64,000 nucleotides of DNA, from contig NC_089324.1 in NCBI RefSeq assembly GCF_036669915.1, positions 5,101,744 through 5,165,743 of the forward strand. The letters run 5' to 3'. The notes beneath the pieces were generated by a model that ran no database searches, was not told the origin of the DNA, and saw only the letters and a list, made by a program, of their open reading frames with translations. Below, piece by piece: positions 46,777-57,794 of the stretch (position 1 is its first letter; each line of letters begins with the position of its first letter). This DNA is from Pocillopora verrucosa. Taxonomy: Eukaryota; Cnidaria; Anthozoa; Scleractinia; Pocilloporidae. The position numbers were made by a program, and so were the translations under genes.

Positions 46777-48359
46777 GTGCAGATCTCCTGGTCAGTGTTA
46801 ATTTATAACAGTCATGAAATTTATAGTAACTTGCCTTTTGTCTCCAAGATTTTCTTGGAGTTAGCCACTAAGTACAGGTTTTTGTTATGGAATTGATAGA
46901 TTGATGGATTCAAACAGTGGGACTTGATAGGAAAACTGAAAAAACAAAAGAGCATATGGGAACTATTGAAAAGGATTAAGATAACATATAACTGCATCCG
47001 AGAGAACTTCAAGCATTCACTTGCCATTTTCAAGATTTTTTCATATTTATTGTATGAAAATCTCATTGCTAAAAATCCTTGCTATTATGTGGCTGTGGTT
47101 TTCCCATTTTAAGATTGTTGCTACTGGTTGAAACAATTTAAGGACTGAGTTAGACACATTTTTATCTTTGGTTTTGCTTTGTCCCAGAACTCTTACTTTA
47201 TAACTACAACAAAGACAATTTTGAAAAAATTATGAGATATTTACTTGTCAATCTTCAGTATCAGAATGAATTTCAATAAATTCAGCCATTCGACAGGATG
47301 GGCATCAATATTGTCTCTTCTTCTGAAGAAGTCGCGATGTGCCTTGATTCGTTCGTATATCAAAACTATCTTTATAAATGAAAAGAGTATGACAGTCTGA
47401 GTTTAAACCTTAATGAAAATTCTCTCAGTCTTGTTTTGAAAAACTCCCCCCAACATAATTAGTATTACTACTAATTGCTCTTGCACTATAAGTTGAGAGG
47501 CTTTTTCCCATTGCATCAGAGAGAATAATTTATCATAGCATCTCCATTACTATCCATCCTCCAGTGACAGCTGACAATTTTCCACTTTCCTCCTCCTGTT
47601 GAGTTTGCTTTTGTCTTAAATCTTGCTGAAGGTTTAACATCAATAGAAACAAATTTAAAATCTGGTTTTCTTTGTATATGAAGTTATTTTGTGTTTTCTC
47701 CAACAACAGTGAATGGAACATGTGGTTCTGATGTTGTTATTATTTCACCAATAACAACTCATCTTTTTCAAGAGAAAGAAAAAAGTATTCTATGAATCCA
47801 TTTCCAATCAAACAGTTTCTTGTATATATTGTTGTTCCATTTACGCTTCTCCTATATTTAACATTTTAAGATTATTGATAAAAGAAGATCAAAATGGGTA
47901 TTTTCATCAAAAAAGAAAGAGTGTCTTCCATTGTGTATTGAAGTTGGTGTTTTTGGTCCGAGTGAAATTTTATTTTTTTCTATTGCACGGTTGTTCAACC
48001 TGATTGATCGAAAGCAGTAACACGAAAGTTATTATAATGAAGTACTTCCCTGTTTGAGCTGTGGTCTGTGTGATATCAACACGTTGCTTTTTCGTTGATG
48101 AACGTCCCAATAAAGAGACTTCTGCCTACATGCTTTCACAAAAAAGAGAATAAATTGGTTGTGTCGGTTTTTTCAACGGCATACTACTTGTTGCTGCGTC
48201 TTCGTCGTCAGTTGGATTGGCATGATTGACGGTCTTTATTGTCCAGATCTTCATCACCTGGTTCTCCAGGATTGCTTGGGTCTACCGAGAAACTCATTTT
48301 CAGAGTTTTTTTTTTTTTCAAATCAAAGAATTCCTTCAGGCAAACAGCCTTGAATAAGA
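46777..48359. other. 3' flank of WDHD1
   Basis: 3' UTR with AATAAA at 47275-47280. Beyond that is AT-rich sequence with no exon that I can support. The last part (about 48060-48360) probably belongs to the decayed Polinton-like integrase that follows. Confidence 0.55.
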
Positions 48360-48790
48360 AGTTGAACTCTTTGCGTCAACTAACTTTTCTTTGATAGCAT
48401 CCACAGTTTTTCTTTCCAGTCAACCTGGTCACTTCACTATTCAAAGCTGAAACAATTTCTGGAAGTTTTTGAAGTTTATCTCCTGACTCTATTGGTAAGT
48501 GAAGAGACGTTCACTTGAAGTTTGGTTGAATTGTTCGACGATTCCCTGATTTCTGTAAACCTTCACATTCCCTCTTCTTATCGTCACATTGTGCTTTTCC
48601 ATTTCTCTTGTGGCTTCACCCATGAATTCACGCCCAGAATCAACCTGAAGAACTTTTGGCCATGTCAATGGTCCTCGCGTATAGATTGTATAGATTGTCT
48701 GAAAAGCTCTTGAGACCTCAGGTGTGGTGAGAGGTTCAGCAGCCTTAAATGTGCTTGCCTTTGAGGTTGTGTCTTATTAGGCAGTTTCAT
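48360..48790 (-). pseudogene. Polinton-like (F54H12.3-type) integrase remnant
   Basis: On the minus strand 48790-48520 reads, with few breaks, an rve-type integrase segment: KVLQVDSGREFMGEA, then HNVTIRRGN and YRNQGIVEQFN. A farther segment (about 48470-48370) contains EVTRLTGKK-type residues in broken frames. The combination is that of the integrases of Polinton/Maverick elements and their domesticated relatives rather than of Gypsy. Stops and frame changes make it non-functional. Confidence 0.6.
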
Positions 48791-48899
48791 GAAACTTCGG
48801 CTTCGCCATTAGCGCGTACGAGTTCCGGGGTAACTCATTGATGATGAAATCCCGCTGTTTTAGCAAACTTGGCAAATTCTCTGGAGTTGAACGGTGGTT

Positions 48900-50241
48900 C
48901 GTTGTCACTTTTCGGCTCTCTTTAGGTGCCATGAGTGGCAAACATTGTTTTGAGCTTCTCCATGGTTGGTTTAGAAGTTGTTGAGTGGGTCTTCGCGACC
49001 TCAGGATATCTTGTTCTCTTCTTCATGGCCATTAGATTGTAGTGCCCATCAGGGTATGGTGCACTGAAGTCTACAACTATAACATCCCACGTGTCTGTGA
49101 CTTTAACGGGTTCCTGCCTGTTTTGTGGTAACTTGACAAGCAAAACAGTGACCTATGATTTGTTCAATCATACTGTTCATGCTTGGGTACCATATTTTCC
49201 TCCTATAGTCTGCTTTGTTTTGGTCATCTTGCATTCCCATTACCAATTTTTCAATTTTTGGTGGGAGTCGCGTGGTTGCTTTGTTAAACATTGGGAGAAA
49301 TGGCTTGTGGGCTGTAATGATCTTTAATTTTGGTGCTCCCAGGAGATAAATGCTGAACTTGCGCTTTGCCCAGTGTACTGCCAGGGCATCTTTCTCTGTC
49401 TGGATGTATCTTTTCTCTGAATTGGTCATGGTGCCACTTAAGGAGTGAACTGGCTGAGACGGCAACCTGTCCCCTAAATAACTGGGCTGAGAGTCTCTCA
49501 GATGACATTGAGTAAATGCTATTGTTTGGATAAGGTCCACGATTCGTTCATCGCAATTTTGAAGTCGCAGTTGTTGGCTTTCTCTCTTAACCGAGCAGCA
49601 CAGGGGTTAGTTGTTTTCGTCATGGGCTGATCTCATATTAAGGAAGACGTATCTTGGGTAGTACTTATTTTTCTTCAGCTTGAAGTGGTCGTTCAGCTTT
49701 TTCTCAAATTTTCGTAGTCTTAATCGCCATCTGTCAGATTTGGTAAACTTTTCTCCAGGCGGGCGAGTTCTTTTCTGCCATAAATTATAAGTGCATCTTT
49801 ATAGTCGAGTGGTTCGGTAATCTTGAAATATCTGAATTCCCATTCAATTTCTAAGAGCCAGTCGTCCCACACGTTTCTTGTGGCTATTGGGTTATCTCCT
49901 GGGGTGAATGGTTGAGATCTTAGGTTTCTTGTTGCTTTAATATCTTGCATTGCACCTGCTTAGTTGGGTGGTGGTTGTTCCGTGTCAGACATGTTTGCTT
50001 GTCTAGCGATGGATTCACGCGTCGCAGTATTTCGCTTGTTGGCCACTTTTGCAAACCTCTGTTGCTAAGTTTCTCTTCCTTTCCCTGCTACTGTTGTGTG
50101 TTATCCTCGTCGCCCGTGTAGCCACCGCCTCTATATAATGCACTCTTTTAATAACTAAACTTTCTGACAACTACAAACACGTGGCATTCTTTGTTCAAAA
50201 CGGTATGCGCATGCACAAAATAAACTACAATTGTCTGGGCA
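48900..50241 (-). mobile_element. Degenerate Gypsy retroelement, nested
   Basis: Minus-strand pieces: a candidate LTR at about 50117-50241 (TG...CA) followed by GGCGACGAGGAT, the primer-binding-like string; a gag piece at 49950-49720 (WDDWLLEIEWEF, KDALIIYGRKELARLEKSL); an RNase H piece at 49540-49103 (RYIQTEKDALAVHWAKRKF); and an integrase piece at 49143-48922 (TWDVIVVDFSAPYPDGHYN). Protease and most of RT are missing. All frames are broken. Confidence 0.75.
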
Positions 50242-50561
50242 GTGGACTGGATACCAAAGCTGGTCGACCATATTGAGGAGTCTGCGCATGTCACTCACAT
50301 TTTGGGAAGGATCTATGATGTGGATGGAATCTGTCCTCTCCCAATTGCAAATTTTTCATCTTGGTTGGGAACATATCCGGCAAACTTGAGTTCTCTTTTT
50401 GAAAATTCGCATTTTCCAGTATTAAGAGTTGCTTCAGCACTCTCAAGTTTCTTAAGTACCTCTTTGAGTCTTCTGTCATGCTCCGCCTGCGTTTTAGCGT
50501 GTACAGACATATTGTCAATGATAGATATTTGACCTCTTATGCTTTCTAGTGTTTGATTCAT
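50242..50561 (-). pseudogene. RT fragment of a second Gypsy copy
   Basis: 50561-50313 on the minus strand reads an RT thumb/connection segment (LNTGKCEFSKRELKFAGYV). It lies upstream of the LTR of the neighbouring element, so it is out of order for that element. The simplest reading is that one Gypsy copy inserted into another. Confidence 0.6.
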
Positions 50562-50940
50562 CTTGTTCTAGCAGTGTAGCACATAAGTTTCTTTAGAAAC
50601 TTACCCTCTTTATTCATTTGTCTTTTCAATGCTTTAGTGTTTCTTGAATAATGTAGCAATGATTTATTCATTAAATTTTAACACCTATGTAATAAATATC
50701 TATATTCTGTTTAAGCAGCACCGAAGTTAGAACAGTTGTTCAAGATTTCTTACAGCAATGGTTTATCCCCATAGTGCATCCCTGAAGTACATGCAAAAGT
50801 GAATTTCCAAATACACTTTCAAAATGCAGCTCAAAGGTCCCTCTAAATTGTATCCAAATTGCATTCTTGAAATTCAATTCTGAGCTACATTCCTAGAATA
50901 TGTTCTTCAAATGCATCACTAAAATAGTTTGAAACACAAG

Positions 50941-51130
50941 TTAACCCCAAAGAGTACCTAGCTTCAAATTTCTCCCTAAATCAAGCAAGTAGGTCATGGG
51001 AATAAAGGAAATGGCTTTCATCTTAAGCAGCTCTTGATTTTCAAACAAATTCTTGTTGTCAGTACCATATGAAATGCATAAAGAACAGCATGGATACTAG
51101 ACATACTGCTGTTTGCATGGTGAGGGTTAA
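50941..51130. repeat. Dispersed MITE-like repeat near F-box gene 3' end
   Basis: Starts TTAACCCCAAAGAGTACCTAGC, keeps 'ggtcatgggaataaaggaaatgg' and 'gctcttgattttcaaacaaattc', and ends GTGAGGGTTAA. About 190 bp, within about 45 bases of the F-box gene stop, so probably part of its 3' UTR. Confidence 0.65.
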
Positions 51131-51173
51131 GAAAAGGTTCCACAATTGCAAACTCTCTAAAGAGCAAGAGGAT

Positions 51174-53381
51174 TCACAAGTCAACGAGAAGTTGATTTCT
51201 TGTCTTTAACCGTACTGAGTTTACAACATCCACACTGATTTCCTCACAACCTTTCAAAATGATTTTTCTCAACTTTGGCCATTCATTTCTATTGTGCTTA
51301 ATGTACCACTCCACCAGCAATGCATCTGTGATTCTTAAACATGCACTCAGGTCAAGGGTTCTAAGAACAGGAAACATAATAGCCAGTTCTCGTAGATTAT
51401 TATTGGTAATCATTGGAATTTGTGCAAGGCCTAAGTAGCAGAGAGTCTTTCCCACTTTTTGAGACAGAAAGTGTAGTTGATCACCACTGATTCCACGGCA
51501 GCTATTTAGTTCTAACCACTCCAAGGTTTGGAAATTGGGAAAATCCCATAGGGATTGCTCTTTGGGCACAAATGAACCAGTCAAATTCAGCCTCTTCAAA
51601 GCAGGAAATTTAAGAAGCTGTGTAAACATAATGGGATTATGGGGACATGTCACATCCAAGCTTGTAAGGTTTTTGTATGGTACTTTGTTACTTGGAAATG
51701 CCCAATCAAGAATGTGGTTTGTTAGTCTTCTGCTGTTGTGATAAGTGTCACGTACATGTAATTCAAATGTTTCTAGGCTAGACAACACACCTTGTTCAAC
51801 ATCGTGTAATTCTCCTAAAACAAATAAAAAAAATACTTAGCATGTTATCAATACTGCAGCCCATGTATGCAAACCTTAAAAAAAGGAAAATAGACAGTTC
51901 ACCTGCTTCACCATAATCCGTGAGCCATATCAAACTCAGACACAACTTTTGCAAGTGTGGATTACTACTGACAACTGCTTTGAGCCAAGACATCTCTACT
52001 GACTCTTGACATACAAGTGAGATGCTTGTCAATTTCCCACTGCTGCATAAAGCCCTCTGCACATCATCTGCCAGTGGATTTGAGCCTGCTGACTAAGAGG
52101 AAAGAAGACAACAAATATTTTCCATATTAATGCATTGCAAATGGCTACATTCAATGTATGTTTTAATATCATAACTAGCTAGTGCCTTTGATGTTTCTCA
52201 GTTTGTTTGATGGTCAAATTCACTGCTATGACACATGAATAGCCAATTGTTATCGACTGTATCATTTTCAAGGGGCTAAAACGTGGAATTACCTCCTAAT
52301 ACTGGTCACTGGTTCAACTAGCTCCTTTAAATTTAAAAAAAAAAAAAAGTGATTGAAGTAAGTATTAGGAAAATGCTCTGCACTATCCACCAGATAAAGA
52401 TTTATCGTGTGGATAGCCTTTCCCCCTCTTCAAACAACCAGTGCCAAGTGTTTTCTTGGAGGTCACTTTCTCTTATCATTCTGTTGAATGGGAAAAATGT
52501 TACTTTGGAAGTGACAAAAAAATGATGATGATGATGATGATGAAGAAAAGGGCCACTCTTTAAAAGGGGATTGGTAACCATCTTACTAAAATAATCAACT
52601 AATATCAGCACCATTGGTTTTTTCATTGTCACAGTGATGATAAAGATGAAGAAACACATTCTTAAGTCTATCTTCAACATCCCCTTGCATGAAGATGACA
52701 GCATTGTGAACTATATACCATAAATGGGAGTTAATGGCATTTCTATGTACTATGAAAAACTTTACATTTTGCAGATTATTTAACATTTCACTAATAAATA
52801 ATTATCCACAAAAAAGCACATTTACCAAAAATTTTCACGCTTACGTCATTCACATCCACTCTTCCAAAGCTCACTTCTTCAATTGAGGGTAGGCTTTTCA
52901 ACACTTGTTCAAAGGTCCGTTTTATCCTTTTTTGTAACTTTATGTCCACAGTTCCAAATGCAAGCCTCCTGAGATTAAGTTTTCCCTGGGAAGCAGCGTT
53001 GTAAAGAGCTTCGAGAGTAAACTGAGTCGTAACTTTAAAGGTAAGTTTATCAAGGTGAGGACATAAAAGTGGCTGCACGGTTTTTGTTTCATAAGGTTTT
53101 AAATATGAGTGCACCATATTTTCGAATTCCAGGTTTCTTATACCTCTAACTTTAAGGATCTCTATGGCCTCGGAGGCAATCTTTCTATCGTGAAGTCGTA
53201 TCTTCAAGTTGATATATCTCCAGAGATGAGGAGAGTTGAATATTTTCCGGAAATGTCGGTTTAGTCGTGCCATGATTCCTATTTGGCGCGGACTGAGGTA
53301 TTGTGCGAGATACAAGACCACATCATCTGGCAGAGAGCTCAGTGGAAAACAAAGATTCTGTGAACGAACTAGAGGATTCAT
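51174..53381 (-). CDS. F-box/leucine-rich repeat protein, three exons
   Basis: Coding exons on the minus strand are 53381-52845, 52092-51903 and 51814-51174. Phases match, junctions are GT-AG, and the product has 455 residues. The N-terminus holds an F-box (LSSLPDDVVLYLAQYLSPRQIG, then LNRHFRKIFNSPHLWRYINLKIR; about residues 16-60), which binds Skp1 in SCF ubiquitin ligases. The remainder is made of irregular LRRs (LKRLNLTGSF, LEWLELNSCRGISGDQL, LRTLDLSACLRITDALL), the presumed substrate-binding part. The exact FBXL member cannot be named from memory. An AATAAA-type signal lies at 50663-50668 (minus). It shares a 160-bp upstream gap with the acylphosphatase gene. Confidence 0.9.
52520..52545. 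repeat. GAT/ATG trinucleotide microsatellite
   Basis: (ATG)n tract of about eight units in intron 1 of the F-box gene. Confidence 0.85.
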
Positions 53382-53541
53382 GTTTACGGATCAGAATTCC
53401 TCAAATTACTAGAACATTTCACGATCGCACGTGTACCGTCTCTTCTCCTCCATGATTTAATTTGAGCAGCTACTGGGAATGAGCTTAAGGACACTTGGTA
53501 ACTTTTATATAACAGCGTTGTTATGACGCCGGTAAACAAAC
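53382..53541. promoter_or_regulatory. Shared bidirectional promoter, F-box gene / acylphosphatase
   Basis: Only 160 bp separate the two divergent start codons (53381 minus, 53542 plus). No TATA box is obvious. Both 5' UTRs and core promoters must sit here unless upstream non-coding exons exist. A CAAACATGGCGGC context surrounds the acylphosphatase ATG, matching the YY1-type AAGATGGCGGC class of initiator-like motifs only in part. Confidence 0.6.
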
Positions 53542-56148
53542 ATGGCGGCTGGTAGAAAGGCAAGCTCTCTCTGTTCAGTGGACTTTGAGGTTTTTGGGAA
53601 GGTACAAGGTAAGTTTGGTTAACACGCATTCGATCGATGAAGCCTGTGGCTTGATAACGAAGGAACAGCTCAGATTTATCATCAAACGAAGAGTGGAAAA
53701 TGACCTCGGAAGCTTACTAGCGAAATAAGGTTTTCTGGTTTTTAATATCTCAAATTCATCGTAGGCTTTCCTTTCTACATATAGACCTCCCCACCTCTCC
53801 TTGTTCATTTTCCTTAAATCCCTAATGGTTACAGAAACTAGTTGCCAACGCTTTTAATGATGACAGAAAATCGAAGGTTTTATAAACTTTATGAACTGAC
53901 TCACTCTCATATTTCAAAGTAACTGAGCTGTTTAATTCTGATGCACGTTTTTTTTTTTCCTTTTTTCAGGTGTATTTTTTCGAAAGGTAATATTTTCTTG
54001 ATTAAACAACTCCAGCTCTGGGGTTCAAACTTAGCACTGTGGATGCGGTGTTAATTGCAACTTGATATCCACAGAGGGAACGCAGTTTTCTTTCAATGTT
54101 TTTGGTTTGATTTTTCCCTAAGACCCAGACATCAAATAATTGTCCTCATGTCCAGCTGCAGGAACCTGTTGCTTGATCTTCTGAAAAGATTATGACTTTT
54201 CATTGGAACATTTTCTTAAGTAAATTGAAAATTAAATTAAATCAGCAGTAAATGGCAACAGTGCTTTCCAATGGAGTTTTCCTATTTAGCTGGACAGCAA
54301 GTCAACAACATAAATTAGAATGCATTCCTGCAAAAATTGATCTGCAGTTCATGAGAGGGCTGCATGTAATTGAGATCTGGGAATTAATACTGATAATAGG
54401 ACAGAGTGGAGTCCAATTTGTGTAAGTAATATCTGGTACAATTTGATGCAAATAAGCTTAGCTAAATTGCAAACAGAATCACTTGAAATAGTAGGGGATG
54501 TGCAATTTGTCGTCATTGAAAAATTTACAAGTGCTTATTCACCCCAAATTACATGAGAAATCATGTAATTACCTATTAATAGTTTACATTACAGGTGCCG
54601 AATGACAGCCAACTGTCCAATTATGCTTTTACAGAATAATTATTGTAAAAGAAAGCAGGTTACTAATCACATTTGAGGAAATTGTAGTTATGGTAATGAT
54701 TAATTGAGAAAATATAATGGTAATCAATGCTTTTCTAGTATAATCAGCTTATGCTCAATGATAAGAGTACCCTCATCTTAAAAGTCAAAACTGGTCGGCA
54801 ACTATAACTAATTGATTCTTGTTACTTTTTAGTACACCAAGATTAATGCCACCAAACACAAACTGGTTGGCTGGGTAATGAACACACCACACAACACAGT
54901 GATTGGACAGCTTCAGGGAGAGACTGCAAATGTTCGTCTCATGTAAGAAATGTTTCAATTTAGATTTCTTGATGTAATATAACACTCAGAAAAGGGTGAC
55001 CACTTCTTTCTGAGAGGTCAATTGAGGAGTGATCAATCATAAAAATGTTCAGCATATGGATTGGAGCAAACCTCAAAACCACCAATAAATCACCCTAGCA
55101 GTTTGTGGTTTGTTGTTAAAACAATTAATTATCATCTGAAAAACTATTGATTCGATTGAGGCCTTAAGCTTCTGTATTTCTTTTCCATTCCAAGTTTTTG
55201 GTGATCCTTGGCAATGTCATTCCTTGACTATGCTGTAGATAGGCGAGAGCTTGAAATAAAAAAAGAGATATATTAGCTCATCTGGCTTCAATCAAATCAT
55301 CCATTTAATCAACATGCTATTGAAGGACAACTTCAAATGTTTATGATTTTCTGAGTTTCAAGTAATCTTTCTATCAGCTTGTCAATGCCAAACCAGATAT
55401 CCCCACACTATTATGAATGTACTAACTAGGCTAAGGGGGTAGAGGAAGGCAAAGTGAATTCTTCAATGATAACAAAATTTCACAAGCTGGTAGGGCAAGT
55501 GCAATTTGTAGTCTTTGAAAAATTTACTAGTGAAAAATTATGTTATTACTATTTAATGGTATACATGAAAAAGCATCACAGAAAATACAGACAGACAAAA
55601 CTTACATAGGGAATGCCATTTAAACTTTGCACTTGTGTTCCATGAAAAATGTGCTCGTCTTCAGCCAATCAGAGGCGCTTGATGTTTTCGTGTGATACTA
55701 CATTCTTATAGAGATTAAGTTATAAGAAATGTATGGCAGACAGAGCAGAGAGTGGATACTTAGATAATGAAGGTGAAACTGATTTCCAAGTTGCAAAAAC
55801 CTTTCCTCCCACTGTGAGGCCAGGTGAGGTACTTTTGTGAAAACAAGTTTGATTGGATTCACTTTGAATCATAGACTTGTACTTATCTTTATTTCACCTT
55901 CTGGGACTTTGAACCCTTTCACACAGACGATCAATAACCAATTTCTCCTCACAATATCAAGTGTTTCTTTAGGCAAGTAAAAGATGAAATGATCTTCTAA
56001 ATTGTCTATTTTTCATCCTAGGAGAAAGTGGTTGAGAGTCACAGGAAGCCCACAATCAAGAATTGATCGATGTGAATTCAAGAATGAAAAAAACATTAGT
56101 GTGCTGGAATTTAATGATTTTGACATCAGGAAAATGAAGCCACAGTGA
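53542..56148 (+). CDS. ACYP: Acylphosphatase, four exons
   Basis: Acylphosphatase hydrolyses carboxyl-phosphate bonds such as acetyl-phosphate in the cytosol. Coding exons are 53542-53608, 53970-53986 (17-nt microexon), 54833-54942 and 56022-56148, with matched phases and stop TGA. The product has 106 residues, against about 99 in vertebrates; the extra residues are an N-terminal MAAGRKAS. The family signature is complete: [16 protein letters not shown] gives the phosphate-binding loop with catalytic Arg27, and LVGWVMNTP gives catalytic Asn45. The C-terminus ([15 protein letters not shown]) is the expected last strand plus a short basic tail. AATAAA lies at 56963. It is divergently arranged with the F-box gene. 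Confidence 0.95.
55911..55985. repeat. Partial MITE-like repeat, acylphosphatase intron 3
   Basis: Starts AACCCTTTCACACAGACG and keeps 'aatttctcctcacaatatcaag', the left quarter of the family, then fades. Confidence 0.45.
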
Positions 56149-56423
56149 AACACAGAGAGTTCCTCTTACATCATCTTATGTATGACTCAATCAGAGAAGC
56201 TGCTTTACAGGCTGGAACAATTTTCTGAAACACTTATCAACTGTGTTCAAAGCAGTCAGAAACCAACTTTCCCTCTTTGCAGTAGAATTAATTTCACAGA
56301 TGTGTTGACCATAAGTTGAATTTTGAAATAGTGGGTATGGCATGGCAATTCCAATTATTGTACTGTTAGACTGTTCCAAAAGACTGTTTTACTGGATTTC
56401 TCTATAACCTTAGCATTACAGTC

Positions 56424-56648
56424 ACAATAGTCCATTTTACAGTTATGTGCTTGGTTGCCAAGCCTTTGAACAGGAGTGAGGCCAAGGGTGACCTTGTTAT
56501 GATACAAACCTTGCTGCTTTTCAAATGCAAATTACTTTGTTATCATGCTAACTAGATACTGGTCTCTATCACAACAAGGTCACCTTCAGCCTCACTCCAA
56601 ATCAAAGGCTTGGCAACTAAGTACACAACTGTAAAATGGCTTATTGTT
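56424..56648. mobile_element. Foldback MITE in acylphosphatase 3' UTR
   Basis: 225-bp inverted repeat. Its left arm reads CACAATAGTCCATTTTACAG, then TTGGTTGCCAAGCC, AGGAGTGAGGC and GGTGACCTTGTT. The right arm repeats these blocks inverted. Arms are about 75-80 bp with a loop of about 70 bp. It lies between the stop (56148) and the AATAAA at 56963. Confidence 0.75.
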
Positions 56649-56962
56649 ATGGCTTTTGAGTGTTTGGTTTTTAAGCACATTGAATATAGTTGGTGGCCAT
56701 TTTGGAACACCGTTTCCAGCTAACTTAAATTAACCTTGTGTGGTGACACTTGTTACACACCACCTCAAATTGTTCAAAACATTCAAAGCAGACAGCACAT
56801 TTTGCCCATTGAGAAGAGACTCTGGCAAACAGTGGAAGACTTACTTTTGAAGTGTTTGGCCTATAAGTGTAAAACGTCTTCAGTTTAGAGGGCAAAATTA
56901 GAAAGGTTTAGTACTTTTTCTTATTGTGTCTAAAAGATTCATAGCATCAAACAGATGTTCAA

Positions 56963-56968
56963 AATAAA
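56963..56968 (+). terminator. Poly(A) signal, acylphosphatase
   Basis: AATAAA about 815 bases after the stop; a long 3' UTR containing a foldback element would result. Confidence 0.45.
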
Positions 56969-57794
56969 GAAACTGCATTTTTTCAACAATGTATGCTCAT
57001 CTTTCAAAATGACCAAAGTCAACTGGAACTAATAAAATGTGATTGGAGAGGTATGTGCTTTTTGATTAAGAGCAGAGATGCAAATTTTTTCTACTACAAT
57101 TTTTCTGAGGAGGGGAGATTTTGTTTCTGTAACCATCAGTGATTTAACAATAATCTCTAACGATCATAAGTTAAATTCATCAACATTTATTCATTATTTT
57201 TAATAATAATAATAATTATAAATAAAAATCCAACTCAAATTTGTCATAAAATCAGTATTTTTAATAGTAAGCTTTAAGTCGCTTCACTCTCAAATATGCT
57301 ATTTTTGCTTTTCATAAACAAGATAAACTTCTCCACAAAATCAATTCAAAGGCAACTTTTTTCAATATTATTTAATGAAGCAAACATGTCGTAAATTAAA
57401 AGGACCTTTGAAAAGGTCAGCAACCTTTGTATAATAAGAAAAATTTCTAAAAACTGTGTACATTGGATCAGTATACACTTAATTGCAAAAATGTTCACAC
57501 CTAAAAAGCATGATCCATGTAATGAGACCCAACTAATTTGTGAGAAATGTTTGTGCAGATACACATTCAGTGATTCACTTTTTTCACTATTCATGAAAAA
57601 CCTTTTATGTGGTAGTCCTTTTCATTGAGGAAAGTGTGGATTGTTTCCATCATTCACTACCTGCTAATAGTGTTATCATATATATATATATATTTATATA
57701 TAGGTAGGCAGAGAGCTGCAAGGTCTCATCATTCACTGTAGACACTTTTTGAAGTGTCAACATTTTTGCAATCTGGTGTATCTTTAAGAAATCA
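56969..57794. other. Intergenic region between convergent genes
   Basis: AT-rich, with a (TA)n microsatellite at about 57675-57705. The 3' UTR of the cysteine-rich gene must lie at its right end. No gene is visible. Confidence 0.55.
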
